From CBDCUQ01 sp965222835 (GTDB taxonomy: Bacteria > Pseudomonadota > Alphaproteobacteria > Rhizobiales > Hyphomicrobiaceae), in assembly GCA_965222835.1 (NCBI GenBank), contig CBDCUQ010000003.1, positions 558,001 through 622,000 on the forward strand: a stretch of 64,000 bases of DNA. Reading direction: 5' to 3'. The position numbers and the translations under genes were made by a program. The stretch's first letter is position 1. Each line of letters opens with the position of its first letter. A model generated the notes under the pieces. That model searched no databases. It was not told the DNA's origin and saw only the letters and a list, made by a program, of their open reading frames with translations. Of this stretch, positions 36,607-45,454 are shown in pieces.

Positions 36607-37764
36607 TCATTCCGTACGGCTTCCGAATGCAATGCCTGTTAGGGTCTGATTGAGGTGCATGGCGTTGAATTGCTCGCCATACGTATAGAAACCTACGACA
36701 TTATGTTTCTGGTATAGTTCTTCTATTTGATGCTTAATCTGCCGGTTCTCAGCATCCAGCCTCCGAAGAATGCAATCGAACCCGAGCACGAGATCGGTGC
36801 CCCCAAGTGACTTATCGATCTCCTCCAACGTGCTTGCTGTAGAGCTTGTCATGTCCCGGGGAAGGGCGACGGTAAAGACCAGGCCCTCATCGATGGCGCA
36901 AAAAAACGTCAGACTGCCGTCCGGGTTCATGTTGCGGATCGATCGGCAATAGTAGTCGCCGCCAACCTTTACGACGAGCGGATATGAAGCGAAACTGAAG
37001 GGTCCGAGATCGGCGGGCATTAGTCCAATCGCGGATGCGTATTCGAGGGCAGCTGGCTCGGCGTTCAGTTCATGAACGACGCGATTTTCCGTGTCCGCCG
37101 ACGTGACGACGAGCTTGATTGGTGTCGGCTCGAAGTTCTGGGTCTTAAAGACACGGAACGGCCGATCCGTTTCGACAATAAACAAAAGTGCTGCCGAGTT
37201 GACCATGCGGCCTTCATGGAGGAGTGCCGTACGCTTAAACGCCAACCCGTCGCCGGCGGACCCGCCAATAAGGTGAACGTCCTCGATAGCCCAATGCACG
37301 GCGGCAACCAGCGTTTCTTCCGCATTCGATAGCCCATCAACCAACATCAGCGCGAAGGCGCGCTCTGCCCGTTTCTTATCGCCGTCACTTCTGATTTGGG
37401 CCTTCAGACGCCGCGCTGTCTCAGAAGCCCGCTCGACGACGTTGTCGGCAACACCTTCGATCAATGCCGCGTGAATCTGGAAGCTGCTCGACGGAAAACC
37501 GATGAGAAGAATGCCGGTTTCGGCCAGTCCTTTCGGTGCAATTTCGCCGGCCGTCGAGCATCCCGAGACGGGAATGCCTGGAAACGCATTTGTCAACGCT
37601 TTGGCAAGCGCCTCTAAATCGGCGTATCCGGAGAAGAATGCCAGAATGTGCTGAAAGCTGCTTGGACCAAGACCACGCTTCAGTTCGTCCACCGCCGCAC
37701 CGACCTCGGTGCTGGAGCTTGAAGCGATTTTGATACCACCTGTCCTGGTGTGTGGGGTGTGCAC
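36607..37764 (-). CDS. FIST-domain sensor protein (NosP-like)
   Basis: A 385-residue protein with an N-terminal FIST domain (ILAFFSGYADLEALAKAL, PVSGCSTAGEIAP) and a C-terminal FIST_C domain (PRDMTSSTASTLEEIDKSLGG, VGFYTYGEQFNAMHLNQTLT). The start is GTG. FIST proteins next to HDLLQPL kinases include NosP, a haem protein that senses nitric oxide and controls the neighbouring kinase. The sequence resembles those, though haem ligands could not be assigned with confidence. The three genes (FIST, kinase, regulator) should form one signal path. Other FIST proteins sense small ligands, so the NO call is inference. Confidence 0.8.
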   Translation of the reverse strand: MHTPHTRTGGIKIASSSSTEVGAAVDELKRGLGPSSFQHILAFFSGYADLEALAKALTNAFPGIPVSGCSTAGEIAPKGLAETGILLIGFPSSSFQIHAALIEGVADNVVERASETARRLKAQIRSDGDKKRAERAFALMLVDGLSNAEETLVAAVHWAIEDVHLIGGSAGDGLAFKRTALLHEGRMVNSAALLFIVETDRPFRVFKTQNFEPTPIKLVVTSADTENRVVHELNAEPAALEYASAIGLMPADLGPFSFASYPLVVKVGGDYYCRSIRNMNPDGSLTFFCAIDEGLVFTVALPRDMTSSTASTLEEIDKSLGGTDLVLGFDCILRRLDAENRQIKHQIEELYQKHNVVGFYTYGEQFNAMHLNQTLTGIAFGSRTE

Positions 37765-38056
37765 GGCGTCTTTTCTTTCGCGGCAATCTTCAGACAGCCT
37801 GCCGGTTCGGCGCGCCGGTCGCGTAGAGGCTTCCGGCGCAGCAAGGTTGCCACAGACCTATCAATCACGGCAATTCCGTTACGAGAGAAAGATAAGGAGA
37901 GAACGGTTGGCCGGGCTCCTATGGAACGAATTTCCCGAAGCGATGCCCTTACCGGATCGACACGGCCCGGCAAACCCGGACTCCGGGCTCAAGCTCGGGG
38001 CACGCCGTTTCGGCCATTCCAGCCGTTCCGTTAACCGGTCCTGTCGAGAACGCCGC

Positions 38057-38148
38057 TGGCGGAGACGGAGGGATTCGAACCCTCGATACAAGTTTCCCCG
38101 TATAACGATTTAGCAAACCGTCGCCTTCAGCCACTCGGCCACGTCTCC
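38057..38148 (-). tRNA. tRNA-Ser (GCT)
   Basis: A 92-base tRNA on the minus strand. The acceptor starts GGAGACG and ends CGTCTCC-G-CCA, with CCA encoded. The anticodon loop reads TTTGCTAAA, giving GCT for serine AGC/AGU codons. A long variable arm (about 20 bases) marks class II tRNAs. The T-arm contains GGTTCGAATCC. Stem pairing is complete. Confidence 0.96.
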
Positions 38149-38307
38149 AGCGAAGCGAAGCATCCGTATAGTGTTGCCTACCCCCGATTGCAAGCGAGGC
38201 GGGGTTTTGCCACCATTGGCAAAAATCCCCTTGTTGGGCAACATCTTAAAAGCCTTGATTGCTTCGCTTTGAGCGGCCAAAATTGCGGTGGCGGCAAACT
38301 GGTGGGC

Positions 38308-38943
38308 ATGCAGATGGAAAGAACCCTTATGCCACGTGTGCAGCCTGGACCTGCTCATCACTGGTTGGTGGCCCCTGCCTACGCGCTCTGTGCCCTACTT
38401 GGCGCAGTGCCTGTCGGGGCCGCGGAATATTGCGTCACCTGCGCGGCGCCCGCCGCCATGTATGCCTGCGTTGTTCAAGGCAGTCTTCCTGACGCACCAC
38501 CAGATCCGCGCGAGCAGCTTATTTGTATCACCGAGCTTGCCAACAGCGGCGGGCACGACACCTGCAGCGTTCCGCGCAGCGCGCCCAATCCGTGTCCGGG
38601 TGTGTTGAAGATCGTCGCACCGTCCGCACAACCGCTACCAGCGCCGCCACCGGCTGAAGCCGACGCCGTGCCTCCCGATGCGTTCCCGGCGGACGATGTC
38701 GGCGGCGTGGGGGCCGCCAACCCAAATGCCCCACCGCCTGGCAAGCCCGATGCCCCTCGCACCGTCGAAGAGCTTGCGAAAGATACGGTCGAGACCTCAA
38801 AGAAGGGGATTGAGAAGGCCGGGAAGGCCGTGACCGGGACGGCTAAAAAAGCCGGCGAGCAAGTCGGAAAGGCCGGTAGTTCCGTCGGCAAGGCGGCAAA
38901 GAAGACGTGGGATTGCGTCGTCTCGTTATTCAACGACTGCTGA
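38308..38943 (+). CDS. Secreted Cys/Pro-rich protein with Lys/Ala helical tail
   Basis: A protein of about 211 residues, depending on which of the ATGs at 38308, 38314 and 38329 is used. After a signal segment (LVAPAYALCALLGAVPVGAA) come ten cysteines in the first 90 residues, then a Pro/Ala-rich linker (PAPPPAEADAVPPDAFPADD), then a helix of Lys/Ala/Gly repeats (KAGKAVTGTAKKAGEQVG). The Cys-rich part suggests a disulfide-stabilised exported domain. No enzyme motif is seen. Similar secreted proteins occur in Hyphomicrobiales, but the family was not identified. Confidence 0.6.
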   Translation: MQMERTLMPRVQPGPAHHWLVAPAYALCALLGAVPVGAAEYCVTCAAPAAMYACVVQGSLPDAPPDPREQLICITELANSGGHDTCSVPRSAPNPCPGVLKIVAPSAQPLPAPPPAEADAVPPDAFPADDVGGVGAANPNAPPPGKPDAPRTVEELAKDTVETSKKGIEKAGKAVTGTAKKAGEQVGKAGSSVGKAAKKTWDCVVSLFNDC

Positions 38944-38952
38944 ACGCGAGAC

Positions 38953-39222
38953 TTAGTGCAGCTGAAGCCATTCGCGCGCCTGGCGCTGTGCCTCGGCAAT
39001 CTCGGCCCGGCTCATCTCACCCGCAATCTCTAGGCGGTAGCGCTTCGCATCCTCGCTACCTCGCATGGCTGCAAGATTGAACCACTTATGTGCTGCAATA
39101 AGATCAATGTCGACGTCACGCCCCGAGCAATACTTCAGCCCCAGCTCAAACAACGTTTCGGGTGCGCTACTCGGGGCCGCACCGTCCGCAACATCACGCG
39201 ACGCAACATCCATCCGTGCCAT
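38953..39222 (-). CDS. Sel1-repeat protein
   Basis: A short protein of 89 residues with one Sel1-like repeat: ELGLKYCSGRDVDIDLIAAHKWFNLAA contains the LGxxY...D...A..W...A pattern. The ATG at 39222 is chosen (MARMDVASRDVADG); an upstream one at 39237 adds five residues. Sel1 repeats mediate protein contacts. The gene ends nine bases from the tail of the preceding plus-strand gene. A 14-base palindrome lies about 100 bases upstream of its start. Confidence 0.72.
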   Translation of the reverse strand: MARMDVASRDVADGAAPSSAPETLFELGLKYCSGRDVDIDLIAAHKWFNLAAMRGSEDAKRYRLEIAGEMSRAEIAEAQRQAREWLQLH

Positions 39223-39690
39223 ATCGCAACTCCACATAGTTGCTGCGACGCTGTTCTGACCGGTTCTCCTGCGCAGCGCTACCCTTTGGGCCGGTCTTCG
39301 GACTCCGCATCCTCTGCGCGGAACGATGACAACGTTGTCAGCAGTCTTATGAAAACTCGTAAATGGGCGCGAAAAAAATCGCTAATATTCTAGCATGCTC
39401 CGTAAATCCCTCGATTGCAAGTGCATCAGGTTGGAGCATTCTTGCGAGAACTGAACGTCCGGCAATCGCGCATTAAGATGTCAATAAACCAACGGCTAAC
39501 CATGCCTCTTTTTTTGTTTGCTCAGGCCTAATTGACGGTGCGCGAAGCGTTCAGCCCGAGTTCATATGAAAGCCCCTAGCTTGCATCGTATGCTGCCCTC
39601 ACTCGTGGAGGTCTCCGACGGGCTGCGCGTGGGACTTTTCCGGCGGGTGTTGGCCGTCGGTCGCGTTCTTCTTAGCGGGTGCTGAAAAAG
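39223..39690. other. Intergenic region
   Basis: About 470 bases between divergent genes. It holds the 14-base palindrome at 39327-39340 and AT-rich runs around 39370-39400 and 39500-39530, suited to promoters. Reading frames in it have no supporting features. No RNA gene was recognised. Confidence 0.45.
39327..39340. promoter_or_regulatory. Perfect palindrome TGACAACGTTGTCA
   Basis: A 14-base perfect palindrome, upstream of the Sel1-repeat gene (minus strand) and distant from the plus-strand lipoprotein gene. Its symmetric form resembles LacI- or GntR-type operators, but no such regulator is in the window. A binding role is inference. Confidence 0.4.
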
Positions 39691-39948
39691 ATGGGAAACC
39701 GTCTCATTCCATTGCTCTTTCTTGCGGCAGGATTTGCCGGCGGGTGTGCCGGTGAAGCAGCGCCCGTGGTCTCCGAACCGCGTCTTTTCTACTTGGGTGC
39801 GGATCCGTTCGACGAAGAAGTGCGCGCGCACCCGTCCGTGCGCTATGAATTCGGAAAACCGTTATCGAGCCGCGTGTTGTCCGCCATCGCTTTCGAGCGT
39901 GCGACGGGTCTCGAAGCTCATCCCAGCCGGATTATCGACGGCGACTGA
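39691..39948 (+). CDS. Small lipoprotein
   Basis: An 85-residue protein whose N-terminus MGNRLIPLLFLAAGFAGGC is a lipoprotein signal, with the lipid-modified Cys at residue 19. The mature part is short and includes APVVSEPRLFYLGADPFDEE. The ATG at 39691 is preferred over 39679. The final 20 residues converge on the GST gene, separated by 13 bases. Function unknown. Confidence 0.6.
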   Translation: MGNRLIPLLFLAAGFAGGCAGEAAPVVSEPRLFYLGADPFDEEVRAHPSVRYEFGKPLSSRVLSAIAFERATGLEAHPSRIIDGD

Positions 39949-39961
39949 TGAGCCAGCCAGC

Positions 39962-40672
39962 TCAACGCGCTTTTTGTCCAAACAGAACTCTTTGGGCTTT
40001 CTTGTCACCCGCGATGTCCGTTGTGAGCTTCGCGTTCTTTCCGGCTTGCATGCCGCGGTGCACCGCGGGCCGGGTGCTGACACGGTCGAGCCAGGCGGCC
40101 ACGTTGGGAAAATCAGCTATGTCCTGCCCCTGGTTCTTCCAGAGACGCGCCCAAGGATAACAGGCGATATCGGCAATGGAATAGGCCCCGGCAAGGTACT
40201 TGCGGTCCGCCAGCCGCCGGTCCAGGACGCCGTAGAGCCGATTTACTTCGTTGGTGTATCGCAAAATACCGTAGGGGATCTTACGCGGTGCGTAATTGCG
40301 GAAGTGATGGCACTGGCCGGCCATGGGCCCCATTCCGCCGACTTGCCAGAACAACCATTCCTCGACGGCGATACGCCGACGTCCGTCCGCGGGGTAGTAC
40401 TTGCCCGTCTTGCGGCCGAGATACTGCAGGATTGCGCCAGATTCGAAAACCGTTACCGGCTTTCCGCCTGGGCCGTCCGGGTCCCGAATGGCCGGTATCT
40501 TGTTGTTGGGAGAGATCGCCAGAAACTCGGGCGCGAATTGCTCTCCCTTTCCGATATCGATCGGTTGCAACACATAGGGCAGCCGGCACTCCTCAAGCAT
40601 GATCGCAATCTTGCGGCCGTTGGGAGTCGACCAAAAATGGAGCGTGATCGGTCTGGCTGCGGTCCTTGTCAC
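39962..40672 (-). CDS. Glutathione S-transferase family protein
   Basis: A 236-residue GST of the YfcG/nu or Ure2p-like type. The thioredoxin-like N-domain has TLHFWSTPNGRKIAIMLEE with the active-site region STPNG and the glutathione-binding PNNKIPAIRDP and FESGAILQYL. The C-terminal helical domain has YSIADIACYPWARLW. The start is GTG. It follows the quinone oxidoreductase gene after 13 bases in the same direction, so the two may be co-expressed in detoxification of electrophiles. The substrate is unknown. Confidence 0.9.
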   Translation of the reverse strand: MTRTAARPITLHFWSTPNGRKIAIMLEECRLPYVLQPIDIGKGEQFAPEFLAISPNNKIPAIRDPDGPGGKPVTVFESGAILQYLGRKTGKYYPADGRRRIAVEEWLFWQVGGMGPMAGQCHHFRNYAPRKIPYGILRYTNEVNRLYGVLDRRLADRKYLAGAYSIADIACYPWARLWKNQGQDIADFPNVAAWLDRVSTRPAVHRGMQAGKNAKLTTDIAGDKKAQRVLFGQKAR

Positions 40673-40685
40673 GGTGCGTCCTCGA

Positions 40686-41654
40686 TCACGGAATCAAGAC
40701 TGTCGAACCCGAGGTCTTGCGTGCCTCGAGATCGCGATGGGCTTTCGCTGCGTCCTTTAGGGCGTAGCGTTGATTGACGTTGATCTTGATGGCACCGCTC
40801 TCCACCATCCGGAAAAGCGCGTTGGCGTTGGCGAGCAAGTCGGACCGCTTCGCCGTATACGCCATGAGCGATGGGCGTGTGGCAAAGAGTGAGCCCTTGA
40901 GCGCCGTCAAATCGAAGGGCGGGATGGCGCCAGAGGCATTGCCGAAGCTGACCCACAGGCCGCGGGGCTTGAGGCAGTCGAGAGAGGCCGGAAAGGTGTC
41001 CTTGCCGATTGAATCGTAGACGACGTCGCAAAGCGCGCCACCGGTGACCTCCTTGACGCGGGCAACAAAGTCCTCCTCGCGATAATTGATTACATGCGTA
41101 CATCCGTGTTCCTTAGCCAGCGTGGCTTTTTCCGCCGAGCCGACCGTCCCGATCATGGTTGCTCCCAACGCGCGGGCCCACTGGCATGCAATGAGACCGA
41201 CACCGCCGGCGGCTGCATGAAACAGCATCACGGTTTCGGGGCCGACTTTGTGGGTTTCACGAAATAGGTATTGGACGGTCATACCCTGGAGCATCATCGA
41301 GGCCGCCGTCTCGTCGTCAATTCGGTCCGGCAGCTTGACGAGCCGGTCCGCCAGTATATTTCGCTCTTCCGCGTAGCCGCCAAGCTCACTGCCGTACGCC
41401 ACGCGGTCACCCACCTTGAGGTCGCCGACACCCGCGCCAACGGCTACAATCTCGCCTGCACCTTCCATGCCGAGAACGGCGGGCAAGCCCGGGAGCTTGT
41501 AGAGGCCGGAGCGCTGATAGGTATCGATGTAGTTGAGCCCGACGGCGTGCTGGCGAAGCCTGACCTCGCCATTCCCAGGTGCTGCCAGCTCAATCTCGCC
41601 CCAAGAGAGGACATCGGGCCCGCCGTAGGACTGAATGCGAATCGCCTGTACCAT
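40686..41654 (-). CDS. Quinone oxidoreductase (zeta-crystallin type)
   Basis: A 322-residue NADPH-dependent reductase of the medium-chain dehydrogenase superfamily, without the catalytic zinc. Family signs are LNYIDTYQRSGLY near 41, LGMEGAGEIVAVG near 62 and the nucleotide-binding AAAGGVGLIACQWARALGA near 150. It would reduce quinones or enals by one or two electrons. The ATG at 41654 follows AGGGGG; the frame extends 19 residues further to 41711. It runs in the same direction as the GST gene that follows. Confidence 0.92.
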   Translation of the reverse strand: MVQAIRIQSYGGPDVLSWGEIELAAPGNGEVRLRQHAVGLNYIDTYQRSGLYKLPGLPAVLGMEGAGEIVAVGAGVGDLKVGDRVAYGSELGGYAEERNILADRLVKLPDRIDDETAASMMLQGMTVQYLFRETHKVGPETVMLFHAAAGGVGLIACQWARALGATMIGTVGSAEKATLAKEHGCTHVINYREEDFVARVKEVTGGALCDVVYDSIGKDTFPASLDCLKPRGLWVSFGNASGAIPPFDLTALKGSLFATRPSLMAYTAKRSDLLANANALFRMVESGAIKINVNQRYALKDAAKAHRDLEARKTSGSTVLIP

Positions 41655-41805
41655 GTGTATCCCCCTGGCGCCTGGCCAAACCGTTCCTTTTTTCCGCGCT
41701 GGCACGCTCATTTGCGTGGCTTTTCAGCGCGCTCTGCGTCTTGCCTTGACGCTGCCATGCCTGCCTTCTATGGGCTCGCAGCACGGTTCACAAGAGGCCC
41801 ACCGA

Positions 41806-42261
41806 ATGCCGTCAACGGCCGCGACCCGACCAACGGGGACCCCGATCTTTTTCCACGTGTTCGCTGTGCTGTTGCTCTCGGGCTGTGCCGGGACACAGCA
41901 GGCGGAGATTTCGCCGCGCGCGGGGCTGTCGTGCGTGGACGACTCCATTGAGTGCGTCAGGAGGCGGAAGGCGACCCTGAAGGCTCTGGTCAACGACCCC
42001 TCGAAGTCGTGGATCAAGGAGACGCCAACGGCCGAGGCCTATGCCTCCGGCGTTCGTCTTTTTGCCTTCAAATCCAAAAAGAAGGTGCTCACCTGCGACG
42101 AACTTGCGATCGGCAAGAAGGAAGCCGACGGCGCCCCGGCCGCGATGGCTAAGGCCGGGGGGCTGTTGACGCCTGCGCAAGTGTCGCGCGGGCGCATGCT
42201 GGCCGCCGAGGTGGGTCGTGAGCTTGCGTCGGAACTCCGGCGCAGGTGCAAGAAAGTTTGA
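41806..42261 (+). CDS. Putative lipoprotein
   Basis: A 151-residue protein starting MPSTAATRPTGTPIFFHVFA; the signal segment FHVFAVLLLSGC provides a lipobox LLSGC. The mature chain contains two further Cys (SCVDDSIECVRRR) and a basic C-terminus. The ATG at 41806 is chosen because the longer frame from 41635 overlaps the divergent gene. No family was recognised. It is followed 108 bases later by the DedA gene on the same strand. Confidence 0.65.
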   Translation: MPSTAATRPTGTPIFFHVFAVLLLSGCAGTQQAEISPRAGLSCVDDSIECVRRRKATLKALVNDPSKSWIKETPTAEAYASGVRLFAFKSKKKVLTCDELAIGKKEADGAPAAMAKAGGLLTPAQVSRGRMLAAEVGRELASELRRRCKKV

Positions 42262-42369
42262 ACAGTGCAAGGGCTTCCCTAAGTGCGGAAGAAGAAGGCA
42301 CACTAGCCCCTTCATGACCCGACGTCCGCACCCCACAGCGTATCCCGCCCACTCCCGAAAGCACATGCC

Positions 42370-43386
42370 ATGGTCGAAGACTTCGTCAACTTGATTGTCT
42401 CCTTCGTCAAGGAGCACGAGGCCTGGGCCATACCGGTTGCCTTTTTTGTCGCGTTCGCGGAAAGCTTTTGTTTCCTTTCGATCCTTTGGCCGGGTACGGC
42501 GATTCTGGTCGGCATCGCAGCTCTCCTTGCGGCAAGCGGTGTTGAGATCGGCATTCTCTGGCCGGCAATCGTGGCGGCTGGTGTTGGCGGGTCGCTCGGG
42601 TATGCGATTTCCTATTGGATCGGACGCTACTTCAAGGAGAGCGTGCCGCACATCTGGCCGTTCAGCACGCACCCGATGCTCATTCCGCATGGTGAACAGT
42701 TCTTCGAAAGATATGGGGCGTGGGGCGTGTTCTTCGGACACTTCTTCGGTCCTGTGCGCGCGGTTATCCCGGTTGTGGCCGGTCTGTTCGACATGCGCCA
42801 GCTGCCCTTTCAGGTCGCGAACATCGTAAGTGCATTCATCTGGGCGGGCGGTGTGATCGCACCGGCCTTTTTCCTCGTCACGTTCCGGGATCAAGTCGTT
42901 GCGTTTTTCCAAGCCCACGAGTTGATAATCGCGGCAGCTCTATTTGTCCTAGCCTATCTCAACAGCCTGCCAATGCCTTTGATGGCTTTGCCCACGCTCA
43001 TTCTTTTTCTCGCACTCGCATTTATCAACCTCTATGCGGGGAACAGTCCGACGATGACCTTTTTTGTCAGTGTCGCCGGTGCCTTTGCGGGCGATTTGCA
43101 TGCGTACTCGAGTGGCTCGCGTTCAGGGAAAGATTTGCATGCCATTTGGCCAAACAGCTGGAGCCCGGAAGCCGGTGAACAGGCGTTGGTGTATGTAGGC
43201 CAGTGGGGGAACACCGGTCTCATCCGTTCAAAGTTCCACACGACGCTTCGTTCCTTCGCTCCGTTAGCCGCAGGCGCGCTACGCACTGCGTTTGCGCCAT
43301 TCGTGGCTGTGGCGCTGCTGTCTTCGGCGCTCTGGGCTGGTGTGCTTTTGGCCCCCTATTTCGTGCTGGATTTCTTCTTCGGCTGA
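42370..43386 (+). CDS. DedA/SNARE-associated family membrane protein
   Basis: A 338-residue inner-membrane protein. The DedA domain spans residues 25-190: FVAFAESFCFLSILWPGTAIL, IGRYFKE, and FFGHFFGPVRAVIPVVAGLF, the arginine-bearing loop typical of the family. The C-terminal 140 residues add two or three more helices (LPMPLMALPTLILFLALAF) not present in the shortest DedA proteins. DedA proteins act in membrane potential homeostasis and undecaprenyl-phosphate transport. A specific substrate cannot be read here. Confidence 0.88.
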   Translation: MVEDFVNLIVSFVKEHEAWAIPVAFFVAFAESFCFLSILWPGTAILVGIAALLAASGVEIGILWPAIVAAGVGGSLGYAISYWIGRYFKESVPHIWPFSTHPMLIPHGEQFFERYGAWGVFFGHFFGPVRAVIPVVAGLFDMRQLPFQVANIVSAFIWAGGVIAPAFFLVTFRDQVVAFFQAHELIIAAALFVLAYLNSLPMPLMALPTLILFLALAFINLYAGNSPTMTFFVSVAGAFAGDLHAYSSGSRSGKDLHAIWPNSWSPEAGEQALVYVGQWGNTGLIRSKFHTTLRSFAPLAAGALRTAFAPFVAVALLSSALWAGVLLAPYFVLDFFFG

Positions 43387-43448
43387 GTTGCACGGGGCTG
43401 CATTGCCGCGGTGTTCTGCCGGTTCTTGCCATGAACGCCGGGATCGCC

Positions 43449-43575
43449 TAGAGCAAGTCCGGCGTCGCCGGAACCGCCTGGCCAACCCACTCCCCCTCCC
43501 GGCCATCCAATTCATCGTCGCAATGGGTGGTCGGGAGGGGGAGTGGGTGGTTTGACTTAAATCGGACGAACTCTA
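43449..43575. repeat. 127-bp palindromic element, copy 2
   Basis: Starts TAGAGCAAGTCC and ends GAACTCTA; the ends are imperfect inverted repeats. The centre is a long hairpin with arms CCCACTCCCCCTCCCGGCC and complement, separated by about 16 bases. It lies downstream of the DedA gene. Exactly as long as copies 3 and 4. Confidence 0.85.
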
Positions 43576-43641
43576 GACGAAGCAGCATGCTAGGCAGCGC
43601 CACGGCGGCTGCCGCCCGCCAGAACCAGAGAGGCCGCTACT

Positions 43642-43797
43642 ATGTCCGCACTTTCAGATCGCAACGTCGAGAAGCAGAAGAAGAAGCGCCGTCGCGCCAT
43701 TCCGCGTGCAAAGGTTTCGCGCATTCAGGGGAATACGGCCGGTGTACGAAAGCGCCTAAAGAAGCAGGCCGGTCTTTCGCGCGGCAGAACCGTATAA
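43642..43797 (+). CDS. Small basic protein, 51 residues
   Basis: Short gene with no neighbours in its frame. The product starts MSALSDRNVEKQKKKRRRAI and continues with many Lys/Arg residues to end GLSRGRTV; about a third of its residues are basic. It has no membrane segment. It may bind nucleic acid, but no domain was recognised. A weak GAGAGG box precedes the ATG. It is separated from the minus-strand DUF2750 gene by six bases. Confidence 0.5.
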   Translation: MSALSDRNVEKQKKKRRRAIPRAKVSRIQGNTAGVRKRLKKQAGLSRGRTV

Positions 43798-43803
43798 GAA
43801 ATT

Positions 43804-44502
43804 TTAGAGTGGGGCAATCTGGCGGCTGGCCAGGCGGAACTTGAAGTCTGTCGCCTCCAGCTCAAGTGCGCCAGGGCCACCGGCGTACTCGGGCGTGACA
43901 AAATAGTTTTGCCGCTCCAGCCAGCTGATCGTATCGGACAAGAAGTCTTCAATCCGAATGCGCGTGGCGACAGCTTCGGGCCAACGTTCCTGCGTGTGAA
44001 ATTCTGCGCCGAGGTCATCCGACCAGCAGGGTAGCACCATGGCATCATTGCGCGTTGCCGAGGGCAGTAGTGCGGGACCGAATGTATCGTTCAAGATCCA
44101 GATGTTACCGAAAACGATGCATCGATCGATGAAACTTTCAAGCAACTCAAGACGCAGCCGCTCGGCGAAGTCGGACGGATCAAGTTCCGGCTCGACGGCC
44201 GACTCGTTCCAGTCGACGCCGACCATGTGCCTCGCTTCGGAGAGTTTGGGCACGAGGTTGGAGAGCACCTCGGTCAGCGCGAATTCCATGACGTTCGTGC
44301 TTTCGCCAAAAAATGACGCCCAGTTCACTGCCGGTTCGCGCTCGCTCCACATCAGCGTCGCCTCGCGCCCCCGAAATTGACGGGACGGAAGACGCGCCAG
44401 GCCCTTTTCTCCCGAAATTGCAAAGATCTTTCGCGAAGCAACAGCGCGTCGCAGAAATTGATCACAATGATCGGCCAGGATTTGGGGATCGCAAGACTTC
44501 AT
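43804..44502 (-). CDS. DUF2750-like protein
   Basis: A 232-residue soluble protein. It appears to be built of two related halves; the C-terminal part (RIRIEDFLSDTISWLERQNY, followed by FVTPEYAGGPGALELEA) resembles the DUF2750 domain, and the N-terminal part has AVASRKIFAISGEKGLARLP and LMWSEREPAVNWA. The ATG at 44502 (MKSCDPQILADHC) is chosen over one at 44589. The function of DUF2750 proteins is unknown. Confidence 0.6.
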   Translation of the reverse strand: MKSCDPQILADHCDQFLRRAVASRKIFAISGEKGLARLPSRQFRGREATLMWSEREPAVNWASFFGESTNVMEFALTEVLSNLVPKLSEARHMVGVDWNESAVEPELDPSDFAERLRLELLESFIDRCIVFGNIWILNDTFGPALLPSATRNDAMVLPCWSDDLGAEFHTQERWPEAVATRIRIEDFLSDTISWLERQNYFVTPEYAGGPGALELEATDFKFRLASRQIAPL

Positions 44503-44614
44503 GATCGCGTGGCACAGAGTTGCATGAGCACACAACGTGCCCGTGTAGTCTTGACCCGGTATACAGGCGAGATGCCTAACAAAGTGCAACGATGACGCGG
44601 CCCATTCTCGGGGC

Positions 44615-45454
44615 TCATTTAGGCGCCTTTAATGCGCCCATTTCCAAGACGTGCAGCATTTCGACGGCGGCCTCAAATTCGATCTTGCGGGTCCTGCGCC
44701 TCGCTTCGGCCTCCTCATCGGGGCCCCACTGCTCGATTTGATAATCCTCGTCGACGTGGGCCGCCGCCCAGGCCTCGGTTGCGCCGACGTGGCCGTGCGC
44801 CAGCGCAAGCGCCAACAGCGCCGAACCGGTCAGGGTCGTCACGACATGCAGGGCGGACAGCGCCAGTGCGTCGTAGTCTTTCAGCTTTGCTGAAAGGGCG
44901 GCCATGTCCGCCGTGCCCTGGTCAACGGGCATAATGCCTTGGCCCAGGATCAAGCGGATGCCGAGAGCTTCACGCACCCAATTCAAGACCGGATCCCAGT
45001 GTTGCGCCTGGCGGCTGGCGAGTTCTGGAGGTCCCTCGGCGCGATAGCACAAGAGATCCGAACCGGCGAAGGCGACAATGTCCTCACGCACGTCTTCCAT
45101 GGCATCAGCCACGGCATCAATTGCAGTGTTGGCAATGCGGGTCAGTGGCATCGTCGCCGGATCGATACGTTCGCCCTGGCGGGACCACTCCGCGGCAATC
45201 GCATTCGCGAGCGCTTTTTCGGGAACCGCCAGCTGACGCTTCTTCGGGGTGCGCACAGGACGATCATCGAGCAAGATGCAGTACGAGATTGCTGACGCCG
45301 GATCCACTTGCTGATCATCATCAGGCACGGTTGCCGCTTCGACCCGCGCCGTTTTGTAGAATCGCCTCGGCAATTGGGGCCGCAGCGACTCTTTGCCTGG
45401 GAGTGACCGGGGGCTACCTGGCTCGGAGCCTTTATCGCCGTTCCCACGCGTCAC
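44615..45454 (-). CDS. ATP12-family F1-ATPase assembly chaperone
   Basis: A 279-residue protein of the ATP12 family, the chaperone that binds the alpha subunit of F1-ATPase before assembly. Family signs are RRFYKTARVEA near 30, ILLDDRPVRTPKKRQLAVP near 63, and SDLLCYRAEGPPELASRQ, followed by QHWDPVLNWV. The start is GTG and overlaps the stop of the HAD gene in a GTGA arrangement, which indicates translational coupling. The frame includes a basic N-terminal extension of about 30 residues. Confidence 0.9.
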   Translation of the reverse strand: MTRGNGDKGSEPGSPRSLPGKESLRPQLPRRFYKTARVEAATVPDDDQQVDPASAISYCILLDDRPVRTPKKRQLAVPEKALANAIAAEWSRQGERIDPATMPLTRIANTAIDAVADAMEDVREDIVAFAGSDLLCYRAEGPPELASRQAQHWDPVLNWVREALGIRLILGQGIMPVDQGTADMAALSAKLKDYDALALSALHVVTTLTGSALLALALAHGHVGATEAWAAAHVDEDYQIEQWGPDEEAEARRRTRKIEFEAAVEMLHVLEMGALKAPK

